Source: Campylobacter sp. MIT 21-1684
Lineage (GTDB): Bacteria > Campylobacterota > Campylobacteria > Campylobacterales > Campylobacteraceae
Assembly: GCF_026241315.1 (NCBI RefSeq)
Contig: NZ_JAPHNA010000014.1
Span: 1-39,091 of the forward strand
Direction: 5' to 3'
Length of the DNA: 39,091 nucleotides
Below, piece after piece: positions 1 to 9,544 of this stretch. The notes beneath the pieces were generated by a model. That model was not told where the DNA came from. It did no database searches and worked only from the letters and a program-made list of their open reading frames with translations. The position numbers were made by a program, and so were the translations under genes. Each line of letters begins with the position of its first letter. Within the stretch, counting starts at the first letter, position 1.

Positions 1-178
1 AAAAGCAATGCTATTCTATTTTAATAATGTATAAAGTTCAAAGATTTATCTCATTATTTTTAGCGATTTTGAATAACTTGTGTTAATTTTTTCAAAAGAT
101 TTTCTAATTTTTAAAATTAAAACCTTTTAGAAACTCACTAAATAAATTTTCGTTGCAATTTTAATTGATTTTTCAATT

Positions 179-2998
179 TCACTTATTTTTTAATTCTTGT
201 GCTAAGTAATATCCAGTGTAAGAACCGCTTTGTTTATGTTCTTTTGCAAGTTTTTTTACAGAACCTGTAGCAATAATTTTACCACCACCAACTCCGCCTT
301 CTGGTCCCATATCTATGATATAATCAGCATTTTTAATCACATCAAGATTATGCTCTATAACAAATACTGAATTTTTTAGTTCAACCAAATGTTGTAAAAC
401 AAGTATGAGTTTATTTACATCTTCAAAATGCAATCCTGTTGTAGGTTCATCTAGTATGTAGAGTGTTTTTCCTGTATCACTGCGACTTAATTCTTTTGCA
501 AGTTTAATTCTTTGAGCTTCTCCTCCGCTTAAAGTGGTAGCATTTTGTCCTAGTGTAAGATAGTCAAGTCCAACTTTTACAAGTGTTTGAAGTTTTTGTT
601 TAATTTTTGGTACGGCTGCAAAGAATTCATTCGCTTCTAAGATACTCATATGGAGAATTTCACTGATATTTTTCCCTTTATATTTGATTTCAAGTGTAGC
701 TTCGTTATACCGTTTTCCTTTGCATGCGTCGCAAACAACCATTACATCAGGCAAAAAGTGCATTTCTATTTTAAGCTCACCATCTCCACCACACTTTTCG
801 CATCTGCCTCCTTTGACATTAAAAGAAAAACGACCTGCTTTGTAGCCTCTCATTTTTGCTTCTTTTGTGTTTGCAAAAAGATTTCGAATCTCATCCATTG
901 CTCCTGTATAAGTAGCCGGATTTGATCTTGGAGTTCTGCCGATAGGGCTTTGGTCTAGGTAAATAACCTTATCAAGTTTGTCTAAGCCTTCTATACTTAC
1001 ACCTCCAATTTTTTTTACTTTTTTACTGTGATTGAGTTCTTCTTGTGCAAAAGGAAGAAGAGTTTGTAAGATGAGAGAGCTTTTTCCAGAGCCTGAAACT
1101 CCTGTAATTGCTACAAGATTTGCAAGGGGAAATTGTACATTGAGATTATTGATATTGTTGATATTAACATTTTTTAATTCAAGCCATTCTTTTTGCGGAC
1201 GGTTGTACTGTTGTGAAATTTGTTTCTTTTTGCTCATATATAAAGCAGTTTGAGTTTTACTTTGAAGAAGTTCTTTAAAAGTCCCGCTAAAAACAACTTC
1301 TCCTCCAAATTTTCCCGCATAAGGTCCTATATCGACTATAAAATCTGCCTGTTCTATTGTCATAGTATCGTGTTCAACTACAATGAGAGTATTTCCTTTT
1401 TGTTGGAGATTTCTCAATGTTTTAATAAGCTTTGCTGTATCTCTTTCGTGAAGACCTATGCTTGGCTCATCTAAAACATACATTACCCCGCTTAAACCAC
1501 TGCCAATTTGTGAGGCTATACGTATTCTTTGTGCTTCTCCTCCGCTGATACTTCTTGCGTCTCTGCCTAGACTAAGGTAATTAAGCCCTACATCTTTGAG
1601 AAAAAAAAGCCTTTCATTAATTTCTTTTAAAATAGGTGCTGCAATGCTTTGTTCTTGCTTGTTTAAATAAGAAAAATTACTTGCTTTGCTGAAAAATTGC
1701 ACATTTTCTTCTATGCTAAAATCCAAAATTTCTGCCAAACCCTTTAAAGCAACTTTTACAGCTAAGCTTTCAGGTTTGAGTCTATGCCCATCACAATCTT
1801 TGCAAGTTTTTTCACTCATATATTCATTTAAATCTTTTTCATCTTTAAGAAGTTCATAAGCAATCTTTACTATTCCTTCGAAATTTTTTTGAATCCTGTG
1901 CCTTTTCCAAAAGAAAACAATTGTTTTAGCATTTCCATAGAAAATAAGCTTTTTTTCTTCCTCGCTTAAGAGGGTAAAAGGTGTTTTAATGTTAATATTG
2001 TTTTGTTCGCAGAAGGCTATGAGGAATTTGTAATAATAGCTTTTATTAAAACCATACATTGTTTTTACAGCACCATTTTCAATGCTAATATTTTCATCAA
2101 GAATTTTTTTCATATCTAAAGTATAGCGTATGCCTAAACCGTCGCAGCTTTCGCACGCACCTTTTGGAGAATTGAAAGAAAAACTTAAGGGTTCAAGTGG
2201 AGGAAAAGAGATTTTGCAAGCAAAACACGCATTGTGTTCGCTGTAATGAAAATGTCTTGTAATACCTAATTCATCAGCGTTTAATACTTCTATCTCAAGT
2301 TCTCCAAAACTTTCTTCTAAGCCTTTTTCTACATCGCTTGCAAGCCTTGATAAAGAATCTTCTTGCACCTCAAGTCTGTCAATAATGAGTTTGATAGTAT
2401 GCTTTTTTGTTTTTGAAAGTTCTATATCTTCATCAAGTCTTACTAAGACACCGTCAATTTGCGCTCTTACATATCCTTTCAGTCGTAAATTTTCTAGTAA
2501 ATCTGTGTATGTTCCTTTTTTTTCTCGTACAAGAGGAGCATAGATAATGATTTTAGCACCTGTTGGAAGTTTTAAAATTTCATTTGTAATATCGCTTGCA
2601 TTCATACTTGAGATGATTTTTCCACATTTATGGCAGTGTTGTGTGCCAATTCTTGCATATAAAAGTCTTAAATAATCATAAATTTCAGTAATTGTCCCTA
2701 CTGTGGATCTAGGATTTTTCGAAGTAGTTTTTTGATCAATAGCTATCGCAGGAGTTAAACCTTCTATTTTATCAACATCAGGTTTGCCTATTTTGTCTAA
2801 AAACTGTCTTGCATAAGCACTTAAGCTTTCTATGTATCTTCTTTGTCCTTCAGCGTATAAAGTTCCAAAAGCTAAGGTTGATTTACCAGAACCAGAAAGA
2901 CCTGTGAAAACTATAAGCTTATTTTTGGGAAGTTCTAAATGTATATTTTTGAGATTATTTTCTCTTGCTCCTATTATTTTTATCGTTTCATTCATCAT
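179..2998 (-). CDS. uvrA: UvrABC excinuclease subunit A
   Basis: UvrA is the DNA damage sensor of nucleotide excision repair; it loads UvrB at lesions and is an ABC-type ATPase acting in the cytoplasm. The 939-residue product has two ABC modules. The first Walker A is GLSGSGKST at residues 33-41 and a second, GVSGSGKSS, lies in the C-terminal half. Both signature motifs read SGGEAQRI. Zinc-binding CxxC pairs are visible (CHKC, CFAC/CESC, CKDC, CEKC/CDAC), and length is typical of the family. The start is the first of two adjacent ATGs, with AGGA five bases upstream. The gene ends 178 bases from the window edge, and I see no gene in that AT-rich stretch. The TSUP permease gene is 45 bp upstream on the same strand. 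Identity is firm. Confidence 0.98.
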   Translation of the reverse strand: MMNETIKIIGARENNLKNIHLELPKNKLIVFTGLSGSGKSTLAFGTLYAEGQRRYIESLSAYARQFLDKIGKPDVDKIEGLTPAIAIDQKTTSKNPRSTVGTITEIYDYLRLLYARIGTQHCHKCGKIISSMNASDITNEILKLPTGAKIIIYAPLVREKKGTYTDLLENLRLKGYVRAQIDGVLVRLDEDIELSKTKKHTIKLIIDRLEVQEDSLSRLASDVEKGLEESFGELEIEVLNADELGITRHFHYSEHNACFACKISFPPLEPLSFSFNSPKGACESCDGLGIRYTLDMKKILDENISIENGAVKTMYGFNKSYYYKFLIAFCEQNNINIKTPFTLLSEEEKKLIFYGNAKTIVFFWKRHRIQKNFEGIVKIAYELLKDEKDLNEYMSEKTCKDCDGHRLKPESLAVKVALKGLAEILDFSIEENVQFFSKASNFSYLNKQEQSIAAPILKEINERLFFLKDVGLNYLSLGRDARSISGGEAQRIRIASQIGSGLSGVMYVLDEPSIGLHERDTAKLIKTLRNLQQKGNTLIVVEHDTMTIEQADFIVDIGPYAGKFGGEVVFSGTFKELLQSKTQTALYMSKKKQISQQYNRPQKEWLELKNVNINNINNLNVQFPLANLVAITGVSGSGKSSLILQTLLPFAQEELNHSKKVKKIGGVSIEGLDKLDKVIYLDQSPIGRTPRSNPATYTGAMDEIRNLFANTKEAKMRGYKAGRFSFNVKGGRCEKCGGDGELKIEMHFLPDVMVVCDACKGKRYNEATLEIKYKGKNISEILHMSILEANEFFAAVPKIKQKLQTLVKVGLDYLTLGQNATTLSGGEAQRIKLAKELSRSDTGKTLYILDEPTTGLHFEDVNKLILVLQHLVELKNSVFVIEHNLDVIKNADYIIDMGPEGGVGGGKIIATGSVKKLAKEHKQSGSYTGYYLAQELKNK

Positions 2999-3043
2999 TT
3001 TTCCTAATCTTAAAGCTGTAATTTTACCATAAATTGATGTAAA

Positions 3044-3901
3044 TTAGACTTGCAGTATTCCTAATTTTCTGAGCAGGGAAAAGCTTGTCATAATAATAGA
3101 AAATATATAAATACAAAGTAAAAATTTTCTGTGTGCTGCAATATGAATTTTTTCAATGATTTTTATACCTAAAAAAACTCCTACCATTGAAGCAAGTCCT
3201 AGGATTATTCCAGATTCAATGATAGCCGAATGAAGAATTCCTGAATTGATCAAAGAAAGGATACCAGAAAAAGAAGCGAAAATGACGAAAAATAAAGCGA
3301 TAGGTACCACTTTTTTACTATCATAGCCCAAAAAGTAAGCTAATAAAGGGGTAATTAAGAGTCCACCGCCTATACCTAAAGAAATAGCAAAAATTCCTGT
3401 AAAAATTCCAGAAAAAAACAAAATAATGTTTTTTTGCAAAGGATTTTTTTGTGTTTGTGAAGTTTTTTCTTTAATGCCTAAGGCATATTTAAGAAAAAAA
3501 AGACAACTTACTAATAAGAAAATTGCTGTGAGTATTGTGTCGCTAAGTGTTTGCAAGAGCATTCCGCTGCAACTTGCTCCTAAAAGCCCACCAATACCTA
3601 TAAATAAGCCATCTTTAAGATTTAAATTCTTTTTTTTATAGTTAAGGTAAGAACCAAAGAGTGCTGCAAAAAACATTTGAAATACTGAAATAGCAATGGC
3701 GTAATGAGAACTGTTGCCTAAAACAAGCATAGCAGGCACGATAATCATTCCTCCACCTATACCAAAAAGTCCTGATACTATACCTGAAAAAATGCCTAGA
3801 AGGATATAATGTATATGAAATAAAATTAGCGTAAATACTACTGCTATATGTGAAAGAATGCTTTCTATAAAGACAAAAGGTATATTAATCATAGTTTCCA
3901 T
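3044..3901 (-). CDS. TauE/SafE (TSUP, DUF81) family membrane permease
   Basis: Integral inner-membrane protein of 285 residues made almost entirely of hydrophobic segments. It shows the internal duplication of the TSUP family: the first half carries SGLFGIGGGMIIVPA and the second half AISLGIGGGLLITPL, each starting a repeat of about four helices. Known members export or import sulfite, sulfoacetate, taurine or other organosulfur anions, but nothing here identifies the substrate. The ATG start has AAGGAT about six bases upstream; a plausible minus-strand -10 (TACAAT) lies at 3925-3930. It is transcribed away from the trp operon and towards uvrA, 45 bp downstream. Family assignment is firm; transport role is inference from the family. 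Confidence 0.85.
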   Translation of the reverse strand: METMINIPFVFIESILSHIAVVFTLILFHIHYILLGIFSGIVSGLFGIGGGMIIVPAMLVLGNSSHYAIAISVFQMFFAALFGSYLNYKKKNLNLKDGLFIGIGGLLGASCSGMLLQTLSDTILTAIFLLVSCLFFLKYALGIKEKTSQTQKNPLQKNIILFFSGIFTGIFAISLGIGGGLLITPLLAYFLGYDSKKVVPIALFFVIFASFSGILSLINSGILHSAIIESGIILGLASMVGVFLGIKIIEKIHIAAHRKFLLCIYIFSIIMTSFSLLRKLGILQV

Positions 3902-4024
3902 ATCTAAATCCTTAGAAAAAAGAAATTGTATCTCATTAAGCTAAGGTATAACTTACGCTCTTTTTTAAACTTTTCATTGCTTTGAATTTTTAAACGAAAA
4001 TTAATACAAGTTGTTTTAAACTTT

Positions 4025-4030
4025 TAGAAT
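4025..4030 (+). promoter_or_regulatory. Putative -10 box of the trp operon
   Basis: TAGAAT, a good Campylobacter sigma70 -10 element in an AT-rich stretch with upstream T runs. It predicts a start near 4037 and therefore a leader RNA of about 137 nt before trpE. Inferred from sequence only. Confidence 0.5.
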
Positions 4031-4064
4031 AACTCAAACATAATTTTATCAAGAAAGGCAAGAG

Positions 4065-4133
4065 ATGGATTTATTTCAACCCGCTTCTTTTATCCTAACC
4101 CTTATCCACGCTCTCCATTCTTGGCGTCTTTAA
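4065..4133 (+). CDS. trpL: Putative trp operon leader peptide (22 aa)
   Basis: A 22-codon ORF between the predicted trp promoter and trpE, starting ATG with AAAGG six bases upstream and ending TAA 40 bases before the trpE start. The peptide ends in LIHALHSWRL, with its single Trp codon at 4122-4124, three codons before the stop. Codon use is unlike nearby genes, with many C-ending codons (CCC, ATC, ACC, CAC, CTC), as expected if RNA pairing constrains the sequence. No function is visible for the peptide itself; position, size and the late Trp codon suggest a sensor of charged tRNA-Trp. One Trp codon is fewer than in enterobacterial trp leaders, which keeps confidence moderate. Confidence 0.5.
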   Translation: MDLFQPASFILTLIHALHSWRL

Positions 4134-4168
4134 ACTTCATTTTTTATAAAAAATTCTTTAGAAGGTTT
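4132..4168 (+). promoter_or_regulatory. Possible hairpin masking the trpE ribosome binding site
   Basis: The bases AAACTTC at 4132-4138, starting inside the leader stop codon, can pair with GAAGGTTT at 4161-4168, which contains the trpE Shine-Dalgarno sequence (4161-4165). Between them lies a perfect 16-base A/T palindrome (4139-4154) that would bring the arms together. The stem has one bulged G and an unpaired stretch at 4155-4160, so it is weak. A ribosome paused at the Trp codon 4122-4124 would reach about 4134-4137 and cover the masking arm. Inference; needs RNA folding and comparison across species. Confidence 0.4.
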
Positions 4169-4173
4169 TTGTT

Positions 4174-5415
4174 ATGCTTGAAAAAAAAGCAAATTTCTAT
4201 TACAGACAAATTCTTGAAAGATATGAAAATTCATATTTTGCAGAAGACTCAAATAAAGTGATCATAGGCATTGATGTTGAATTTTTAGATTCTAATACAA
4301 TGACTTTTAGTGAGCTTAAGGCGAAATTTTATCAAAGTGCAGCTGGTGAGAAACTTTGTGAATATGCAGGTTTTTTTGGAGTGTTGAGTGCAAATTTTAT
4401 TACTCTTTTTGAAGATTTGCCTTTATGTGAAAAGAAAAGTTATGATTTTCCTCTTTTTTTGTTTGCAAATGCAAGAGCGTATTTGGTCTATGAAAAAAAT
4501 ACCAAAATGTTTTTTGAATTTGGTGATGAAAAGTACTTTAATTTTTTAAATGAAGAGGCAATTTTTGAGCATAAAAATTGTGAATTTGAAATTCTCACTT
4601 CTTTAGAGCAAGAGCAAGAAGAGTATCTGAGTATGATCAGCAAAGCAAAAGAGTATCTTTTAAGTGGTGATATTTTTCAAGTGGTTTTAAGTAAACAACT
4701 TTGCATACAACATAATGTAGATAGTTTTAGTTTTTATGAAACTTTAAGTGTTTTAAATCCAAGTGCCTATATGTTTTATTTTCCTTCTTCTTATGGTGTT
4801 GTTTTAGGTTCATCGCCTGAATTTATGTTAAAAATCAAAAATAAAGAAATTTTTGTAGCACCTATAGCTGGAACAAGAAATTTAGATGAAAAAAGTGATA
4901 TATCAATCCTTGAAAAAGAACTTTTAAGTGATGAAAAAGAATTAAGCGAACATAAAATGCTTGTTGATTTAGCTAGAAATGACAGTTCTAAATTTGGTAC
5001 AAAAACAAGAGTTGAAAATCTTTTTAGCATACTGAAAAGCAAATATGTAATCCATATAGTAAGCGAGGTGTATGCCACTATGAAAGATGGAGCAGATCTT
5101 TTTGATGTCATCAGTGCTGTTTTTCCAGCAGGTACTTTAAGTGGAGCTCCTAAGATACGAGCTTTGCAAATTATTGCTGAATTAGAAAAACTTGATAGGG
5201 GAGTGTATGGAGGAGCTGTGGGTTTTTTAAATTTTAATGAAGATGTTGTTTTAGCCATTATTATTCGTTCGGCATTTTTTAAAGATACTAAGGCTTTTAT
5301 CGCAAGTGGTGGTGGTATAGTGTTTGAGAGTCAAGCTCATAATGAATATGCTGAAATTTGTGCTAAACGCAAAGCTCTTCTTGTCAGTTTTGAAAAATTA
5401 CAAGGAAAATTATGA
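4174..5415 (+). CDS. trpE: Anthranilate synthase component I
   Basis: Chorismate-binding subunit that makes anthranilate from chorismate with ammonia delivered by the TrpG domain encoded next door; first committed step of tryptophan synthesis. The 413-residue product has the complete chorismate-binding domain: GDIFQVVLSKQL, GSSPEFMLKI, APIAGTR, EHKMLVDLARND, FPAGTLSGAPKIRALQII and ASGGGIVFES. It is about 100 residues shorter than enterobacterial TrpE, the loss being in the N-terminal regulatory half. At the place of the usual LLES tryptophan-feedback motif the best match I can find is FAED. A PabB-like enzyme would be the alternative, but the downstream trp genes settle the role. The start has GAAGG nine bases upstream, and the stop overlaps the next ATG as ATGA. 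Confidence 0.95.
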   Translation: MLEKKANFYYRQILERYENSYFAEDSNKVIIGIDVEFLDSNTMTFSELKAKFYQSAAGEKLCEYAGFFGVLSANFITLFEDLPLCEKKSYDFPLFLFANARAYLVYEKNTKMFFEFGDEKYFNFLNEEAIFEHKNCEFEILTSLEQEQEEYLSMISKAKEYLLSGDIFQVVLSKQLCIQHNVDSFSFYETLSVLNPSAYMFYFPSSYGVVLGSSPEFMLKIKNKEIFVAPIAGTRNLDEKSDISILEKELLSDEKELSEHKMLVDLARNDSSKFGTKTRVENLFSILKSKYVIHIVSEVYATMKDGADLFDVISAVFPAGTLSGAPKIRALQIIAELEKLDRGVYGGAVGFLNFNEDVVLAIIIRSAFFKDTKAFIASGGGIVFESQAHNEYAEICAKRKALLVSFEKLQGKL

Positions 5416-7010
5416 TACTTTTAATTGACAATTATGATTCTTTTGTTTTTAATGTAAAGGCTATGCTTGAAAGTATTAGCGAGGATGAAATTCTTGTTGT
5501 GCGTAATGATAAAATCAATCTTAATGAGCTTATAGATTTAGCTCCAAGTCATATTATTATAAGTCCGGGTCCAAAACATCCAAAAGACAGTGGAATCTGT
5601 CTTGAACTTTTTAAAGCGAAACTTGACATACCTATACTTGGAATCTGTCTTGGACATCAAGCCTTAGGGCTAAGTTTTAACGCTACGATTAAAAGATTGC
5701 AAACTCCAGCCCACGCAAAAAATTCTCAAGTGCGTATAATACAAGACAATGAACTTTTGAAAGACTTTCCTAAAACCTTTTCTGTGATTTTATACCATTC
5801 TTTAGAAGTGGCAGATTTAAGCGATGAACTTGAAGTTTTAGCATTGAGTGAAGATGGAGTAGTAATGGCAATGAAACATAAGAATTTGCCTTATTTCGGT
5901 GTTCAGTTTCACCCTGAAAGTTATTTTAGTGAGTATGGACTTCAGATTTTTAAAAATTTTTTAAAACAGGAGCTTAAAAAGCAGAAAAAAGAATGCAATT
6001 TAATGCCGTATTTGCAAAAAATGAGTGAAGATATAAGTCTTGAAAGTGAGGATTTTAAAGTTATTTGCAAAGGTATTATGAATCAAGATTATGAGCCTTT
6101 ACAATTAGCTTCTTTACTTGTTTTATTAAGCGAGAAAGCACTGAATGAAAGGACCTTAACTGCTTTTGTACGAGAAATTTTACATTATTCAAAAACTTTT
6201 AGCGATGAGAGTGAAATGATAGATATTTGTGGAACTGGCGGAGATGGATTTAAAAGTATTAATGTTTCAACCACGAGTGCTTTCATTTTAGCAAGTCTTG
6301 GAGTGAAGGTTGCAAAGCACGGAAATAAAGCTGTTTCAAGCAAGAGCGGAAGTAGCGATGTTTTGAATGCTTTGGGCATTAGAGTTCCTGAGAATTTAGA
6401 AAAAGCTTTGTGGCTTTTAGAGAAAACAGGTTTGAGTTTTTTTCACGCACCCTTTTTTCATCCTTTAGTAGCCCAGTTACGTGAGCTTCGTGCGAAATTA
6501 GGAGTAAGAACTGTTTTTAATGTTTTAGGACCTCTATTACACCCAAATAGAAAATTGCAGTATCAATTGATGGGCAATTATAATGCTAAAGTACAGAGAC
6601 TCTTAATAGAAGTCTTAAAAAATCTAGGTCGTAAGCACGCTTTAGTTGTACGTGGAAATGATGGAATGGATGAGTTTAGTATCTGTGATGAAACCAAGGT
6701 GTATGAGCTTGTCAATTCAGAGATTTTAGAATACTGTGTTAGTCCTGAAAACTTTGGTTTTCGTCGAGCTTTTCATAATGAGATAGTTGGAGGTAGCCCA
6801 GAACAAAATGCTAAAGATTTACAAGCTATTTTGCAAGGGAAAATGCAAGGGGCAAAATTTGATATAGTCGTGCTTAATGCTATGTTTGCACTTTATACAG
6901 CAGGAAAAGCCTCTACACCTCTTAAAGCTAAAGATACTATTTTACAGGCTTTACAGTCTGGAAAAGTATGGGAATATTTCAAGGAGTATCGTCACTGTGT
7001 TCGAACTTAA
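5412..7010 (+). CDS. trpGD: Fused anthranilate synthase component II / anthranilate phosphoribosyltransferase
   Basis: Bifunctional 532-residue protein. Residues 1 to about 195 are a class I glutamine amidotransferase with nucleophile Cys79 in GICLGHQALG and the His167/Glu169 pair in FHPES; it supplies ammonia to TrpE. After a lysine-rich linker (about 185-195) comes TrpD, which transfers phosphoribosyl from PRPP to anthranilate, with the PRPP-binding GTGGDG at 274-279 and the family element KHGNKAVSSKSGSSD. Fusion of these two activities is also known in enterobacteria. Start overlaps the trpE stop by four bases, implying translational coupling. The last 14 bases overlap the proposed GTG start of trpF. 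Confidence 0.96.
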   Translation: MILLIDNYDSFVFNVKAMLESISEDEILVVRNDKINLNELIDLAPSHIIISPGPKHPKDSGICLELFKAKLDIPILGICLGHQALGLSFNATIKRLQTPAHAKNSQVRIIQDNELLKDFPKTFSVILYHSLEVADLSDELEVLALSEDGVVMAMKHKNLPYFGVQFHPESYFSEYGLQIFKNFLKQELKKQKKECNLMPYLQKMSEDISLESEDFKVICKGIMNQDYEPLQLASLLVLLSEKALNERTLTAFVREILHYSKTFSDESEMIDICGTGGDGFKSINVSTTSAFILASLGVKVAKHGNKAVSSKSGSSDVLNALGIRVPENLEKALWLLEKTGLSFFHAPFFHPLVAQLRELRAKLGVRTVFNVLGPLLHPNRKLQYQLMGNYNAKVQRLLIEVLKNLGRKHALVVRGNDGMDEFSICDETKVYELVNSEILEYCVSPENFGFRRAFHNEIVGGSPEQNAKDLQAILQGKMQGAKFDIVVLNAMFALYTAGKASTPLKAKDTILQALQSGKVWEYFKEYRHCVRT

Positions 7011-7596
7011 AATTTGCGGGATAAAAGATGAGGATAATGCTCAACACATAAGTGCTTTGAATGTTGATTACTTAGGGCTTATTTTTGCAAAAAGTCCTAG
7101 AGAGGTGAGCAGGGAAAAAGCAAAAAATATAGCACAAATTGTTCATAGAAATGGCAAAAAGATTGTCGGCGTTTTCGTTGAAAAAACTTTGGATTGTATC
7201 CTTGAAACTGTTGATTTTGTAGAGCTTGATGGAGTACAAATTTATAAAAAGATCAATAAAAATGAATTTGAGAGCTTGAAAGCTCTAGGAATTTTTGTTT
7301 GGCAGGTTATAAGTGTGGGAGAGAATTTAGAATTCCCACAAGAGTTGTATGCTGATATGGTGCTTTTTGATACAAAGGGTAAATTTCAAGGTGGTAATGG
7401 AATAAGCTTTAATTGGCAGCTTTTAACATCTTATAAAAAAGATTTTATTTTAGCTGGCGGGATAGGGCTTGATAACATTAAAGAAGCTTTAAAATTCAAG
7501 CCAAAAATCATTGATATAAATTCCAAAGTTGAGAATGAACAGGGTTTGAAGGACGAAGAAAAAATCCGACAAATTTTAAAGGAGATAGGGAAATGA
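6997..7596 (+). CDS. trpF: Phosphoribosylanthranilate isomerase
   Basis: TIM-barrel enzyme that isomerises N-(5-phosphoribosyl)anthranilate in tryptophan synthesis. I place the start at GTG 6997, giving 199 residues beginning MFELKICGI. This puts the catalytic Cys at residue 7, as in the family, and there is AAGGAG at 6981-6986. The reading frame is open further upstream to 6877, but that extension lies inside trpGD and lacks family similarity. [13 protein letters not shown] contains the expected general-acid Asp, and the phosphate loop LAGGIG follows. The gene overlaps trpGD by 14 bp and trpB by 4 bp. Length is normal for a monofunctional TrpF. Confidence 0.93.
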   Translation: MFELKICGIKDEDNAQHISALNVDYLGLIFAKSPREVSREKAKNIAQIVHRNGKKIVGVFVEKTLDCILETVDFVELDGVQIYKKINKNEFESLKALGIFVWQVISVGENLEFPQELYADMVLFDTKGKFQGGNGISFNWQLLTSYKKDFILAGGIGLDNIKEALKFKPKIIDINSKVENEQGLKDEEKIRQILKEIGK

Positions 7597-8771
7597 AAAA
7601 AATGTATTATGGTGATTTTGGAGGACGATTCCTTCCAGAAAGTGCTCTTTTTGCTTTAGATGAGCTTGAAAATGCTTTTAGATATTTTCGTAAAGATTTG
7701 CTTTTCAAAAAAGAATTGCAAGAGCTTTTACAAAATTATGTCGGGCGCCCTACGCCTTTATATTTTGCGAAAAATTTAAGTCAAAAATACAAACATGAAA
7801 TTTATCTTAAACGAGAAGATCTTAATCATACAGGCGCTCATAAAATTAATAATGCCATAGCTCAAGCTTTGCTTGCAAAAAAAATGGGAAAGAAAAAAAT
7901 TATAGCTGAAACGGGGGCAGGGCAGCATGGTTTAGCTACTGCAACCGCAGCAGCACTTCTAGGTTTAGAATGTGAAATTTATATGGGAGCGATTGATGTA
8001 CAAAGACAAGCTTTAAATGTCTATAAAATGGAGCTTTTAGGAGCTAAAATTCACGCTATAAGCAATGGATTGCAAACTTTAAAAGAAGCTACAACCGCAG
8101 CTATCCAAACTTGGGTAAATGATTGTGCAAATTTGTTTTATGTGGTTGGAAGCGCTGTTGGTCCTTATCCTTATCCTCAAATTGTTACCCATTTTCAAAG
8201 AATTATAGGGAAAGAATGTAAAATGCAGCTCAAGAAACTTGGTAAAAAACCTGATTTTATTATAGCTGCTGTTGGAGGTGGGAGTAATGCAGCTGGAATT
8301 TTTTACGATTTTTTAAATGATGAATCAGTGAAATTAATTGGCGTTGAAGCAGCTGGACTTGGACTTTGTACCCCATATCACGCTGCCACTTTAAGTAAAG
8401 GCAAAATAGGTATCATACACGGAATGAAAACAAGAGTTCTACAAGATGAGCTTGGAAATATTTTACCGGTACATAGTATATCTGCCGGACTTGATTATCC
8501 CGGGGTTGGGCCTTTGCATTCGTATCTTAATGAAAGCAAAAGGGCAAAGTATTATGCTATTAGCGATGATGAATGTATTCGTGCTTTAAAACTTCTTTGT
8601 AAAGAAGAAGGGATACTTCCTGCGATTGAAAGTTCCCACGCTTTGGCATTTTTAGAAAAGCTTTGTCCAAAATTGAAGCGAAAAAGTGTCATTGTGGTGA
8701 ATCTTTCTGGGCGGGGCGATAAAGATGTACAGAGTATTAGAGAATACAAAAAGGGGACGATTTATGGTTGA
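7593..8771 (+). CDS. trpB: Tryptophan synthase beta subunit
   Basis: PLP-dependent subunit that condenses indole with serine to make tryptophan, working as an alpha2-beta2 complex with TrpA. The 392-residue product carries PLP lysine Lys84 in [10 protein letters not shown], the [13 protein letters not shown] segment, and the phosphate-binding glycine loop [10 protein letters not shown]. The C-terminal [10 protein letters not shown] is typical of the common TrpB1 type rather than the TrpB2 paralogue. The start overlaps the trpF stop by four bases; GGAGATAGGG precedes it. The end overlaps trpA by eight bases. Confidence 0.97.
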   Translation: MKKMYYGDFGGRFLPESALFALDELENAFRYFRKDLLFKKELQELLQNYVGRPTPLYFAKNLSQKYKHEIYLKREDLNHTGAHKINNAIAQALLAKKMGKKKIIAETGAGQHGLATATAAALLGLECEIYMGAIDVQRQALNVYKMELLGAKIHAISNGLQTLKEATTAAIQTWVNDCANLFYVVGSAVGPYPYPQIVTHFQRIIGKECKMQLKKLGKKPDFIIAAVGGGSNAAGIFYDFLNDESVKLIGVEAAGLGLCTPYHAATLSKGKIGIIHGMKTRVLQDELGNILPVHSISAGLDYPGVGPLHSYLNESKRAKYYAISDDECIRALKLLCKEEGILPAIESSHALAFLEKLCPKLKRKSVIVVNLSGRGDKDVQSIREYKKGTIYG

Positions 8772-9513
8772 TTTTCGGACGCACTATAAACACAATGCTA
8801 ATATAGCTTATACAGTGATAGGATATCCTAATTTAGAATTGAGTAAGAAATTTTTAAATGCTTTAGATGAGAGTGGTATTGACATTTTAGAGGTTGGTGT
8901 GCCTTATAGTGATCCGCTTGCTGATGGTGAAATTATTGCAAATGCTGCTGCACAAGCTTTGAAGCAGGGTGTTACTATCCATACAATTTTTACGCTTTTT
9001 GATGAAATTACTACAAAAAAAACTCTTGTGCTTATGGTATATTATAATGTCATTTTTTCATATGGTATAAAGCAGTTTGTTCAAAAAGCAAAAAAAGCAG
9101 GATTTTGTGCTTTGATAGTGCCTGAATTAAATTTTGAAGAGAGTATGCAATTATCTAGAGAATGTGAAAAATATGATTTAGCTTTAATCACTCTTGTGAG
9201 TGTTACAACACCGAAAAAAAGGGTAGCTCAACTTGTGAAAAATGCCAAAGGGTTTATTTATTTGCTTGCAAGTGTAGGAATCACAGGTGGAAAAAGTGTA
9301 CAAAAAACTCTGCTTAAGGAGAAAATTCAGCAGATTAGAACTTATACAAAATTACCTATTTTTATAGGTTTTGGTGTAAAGAACAATAAAGATGTCAAAG
9401 AAATGCGAGAACTTGGAGATGGTGTTATTGTTGGTACTGCTGTGGTAGATTTTTTTAAAGAAGCGAAACTTGAAATGGTGATGAAAAATATCCAAGAACT
9501 TTTTAAAAATTAA
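8764..9513 (+). CDS. trpA: Tryptophan synthase alpha subunit
   Basis: Cleaves indole-3-glycerol phosphate to indole and glyceraldehyde phosphate, passing indole through a tunnel to TrpB. I choose ATG 8764 (249 residues, [10 protein letters not shown]), preceded by AAGGGG at 8751-8756; the frame extends upstream to 8725 but only inside trpB. Catalytic Glu43 lies in LEVGVPYSD and catalytic Asp54 in PLADG. The usual SRxGVTG phosphate loop reads ASVGITGG, and the usual DGP after the catalytic Asp reads DGE, so this is a somewhat divergent TrpA. Last gene of the operon. A trpC gene for indole-glycerol-phosphate synthase is not in this cluster and must be elsewhere. Confidence 0.95.
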   Translation: MVDFRTHYKHNANIAYTVIGYPNLELSKKFLNALDESGIDILEVGVPYSDPLADGEIIANAAAQALKQGVTIHTIFTLFDEITTKKTLVLMVYYNVIFSYGIKQFVQKAKKAGFCALIVPELNFEESMQLSRECEKYDLALITLVSVTTPKKRVAQLVKNAKGFIYLLASVGITGGKSVQKTLLKEKIQQIRTYTKLPIFIGFGVKNNKDVKEMRELGDGVIVGTAVVDFFKEAKLEMVMKNIQELFKN

Positions 9514-9544
9514 AATTTTAAAATAGTTTTTATTTTATGTTTAT

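Noticed and set aside
1-178. Possible gene or RNA at the left edge
   Set aside because: AT-rich with no sustained open frame and no tRNA-like structure that I can see; too close to the edge to interpret.
4791-5258. 155-codon open frame antisense to trpE
   Set aside because: Fully covered by the conserved chorismate-binding domain of trpE; no ribosome site or family similarity.
6877-6996. Upstream extension of trpF giving 239 residues
   Set aside because: The extra 40 residues are the out-of-frame end of trpGD; the PRAI family begins a few residues before KICGI, fitting GTG 6997 with AAGGAG upstream.
9514-9544. Terminator after trpA
   Set aside because: The only inverted repeat is a short A/T-only palindrome without a G/C stem, so it is not convincing as a terminator.
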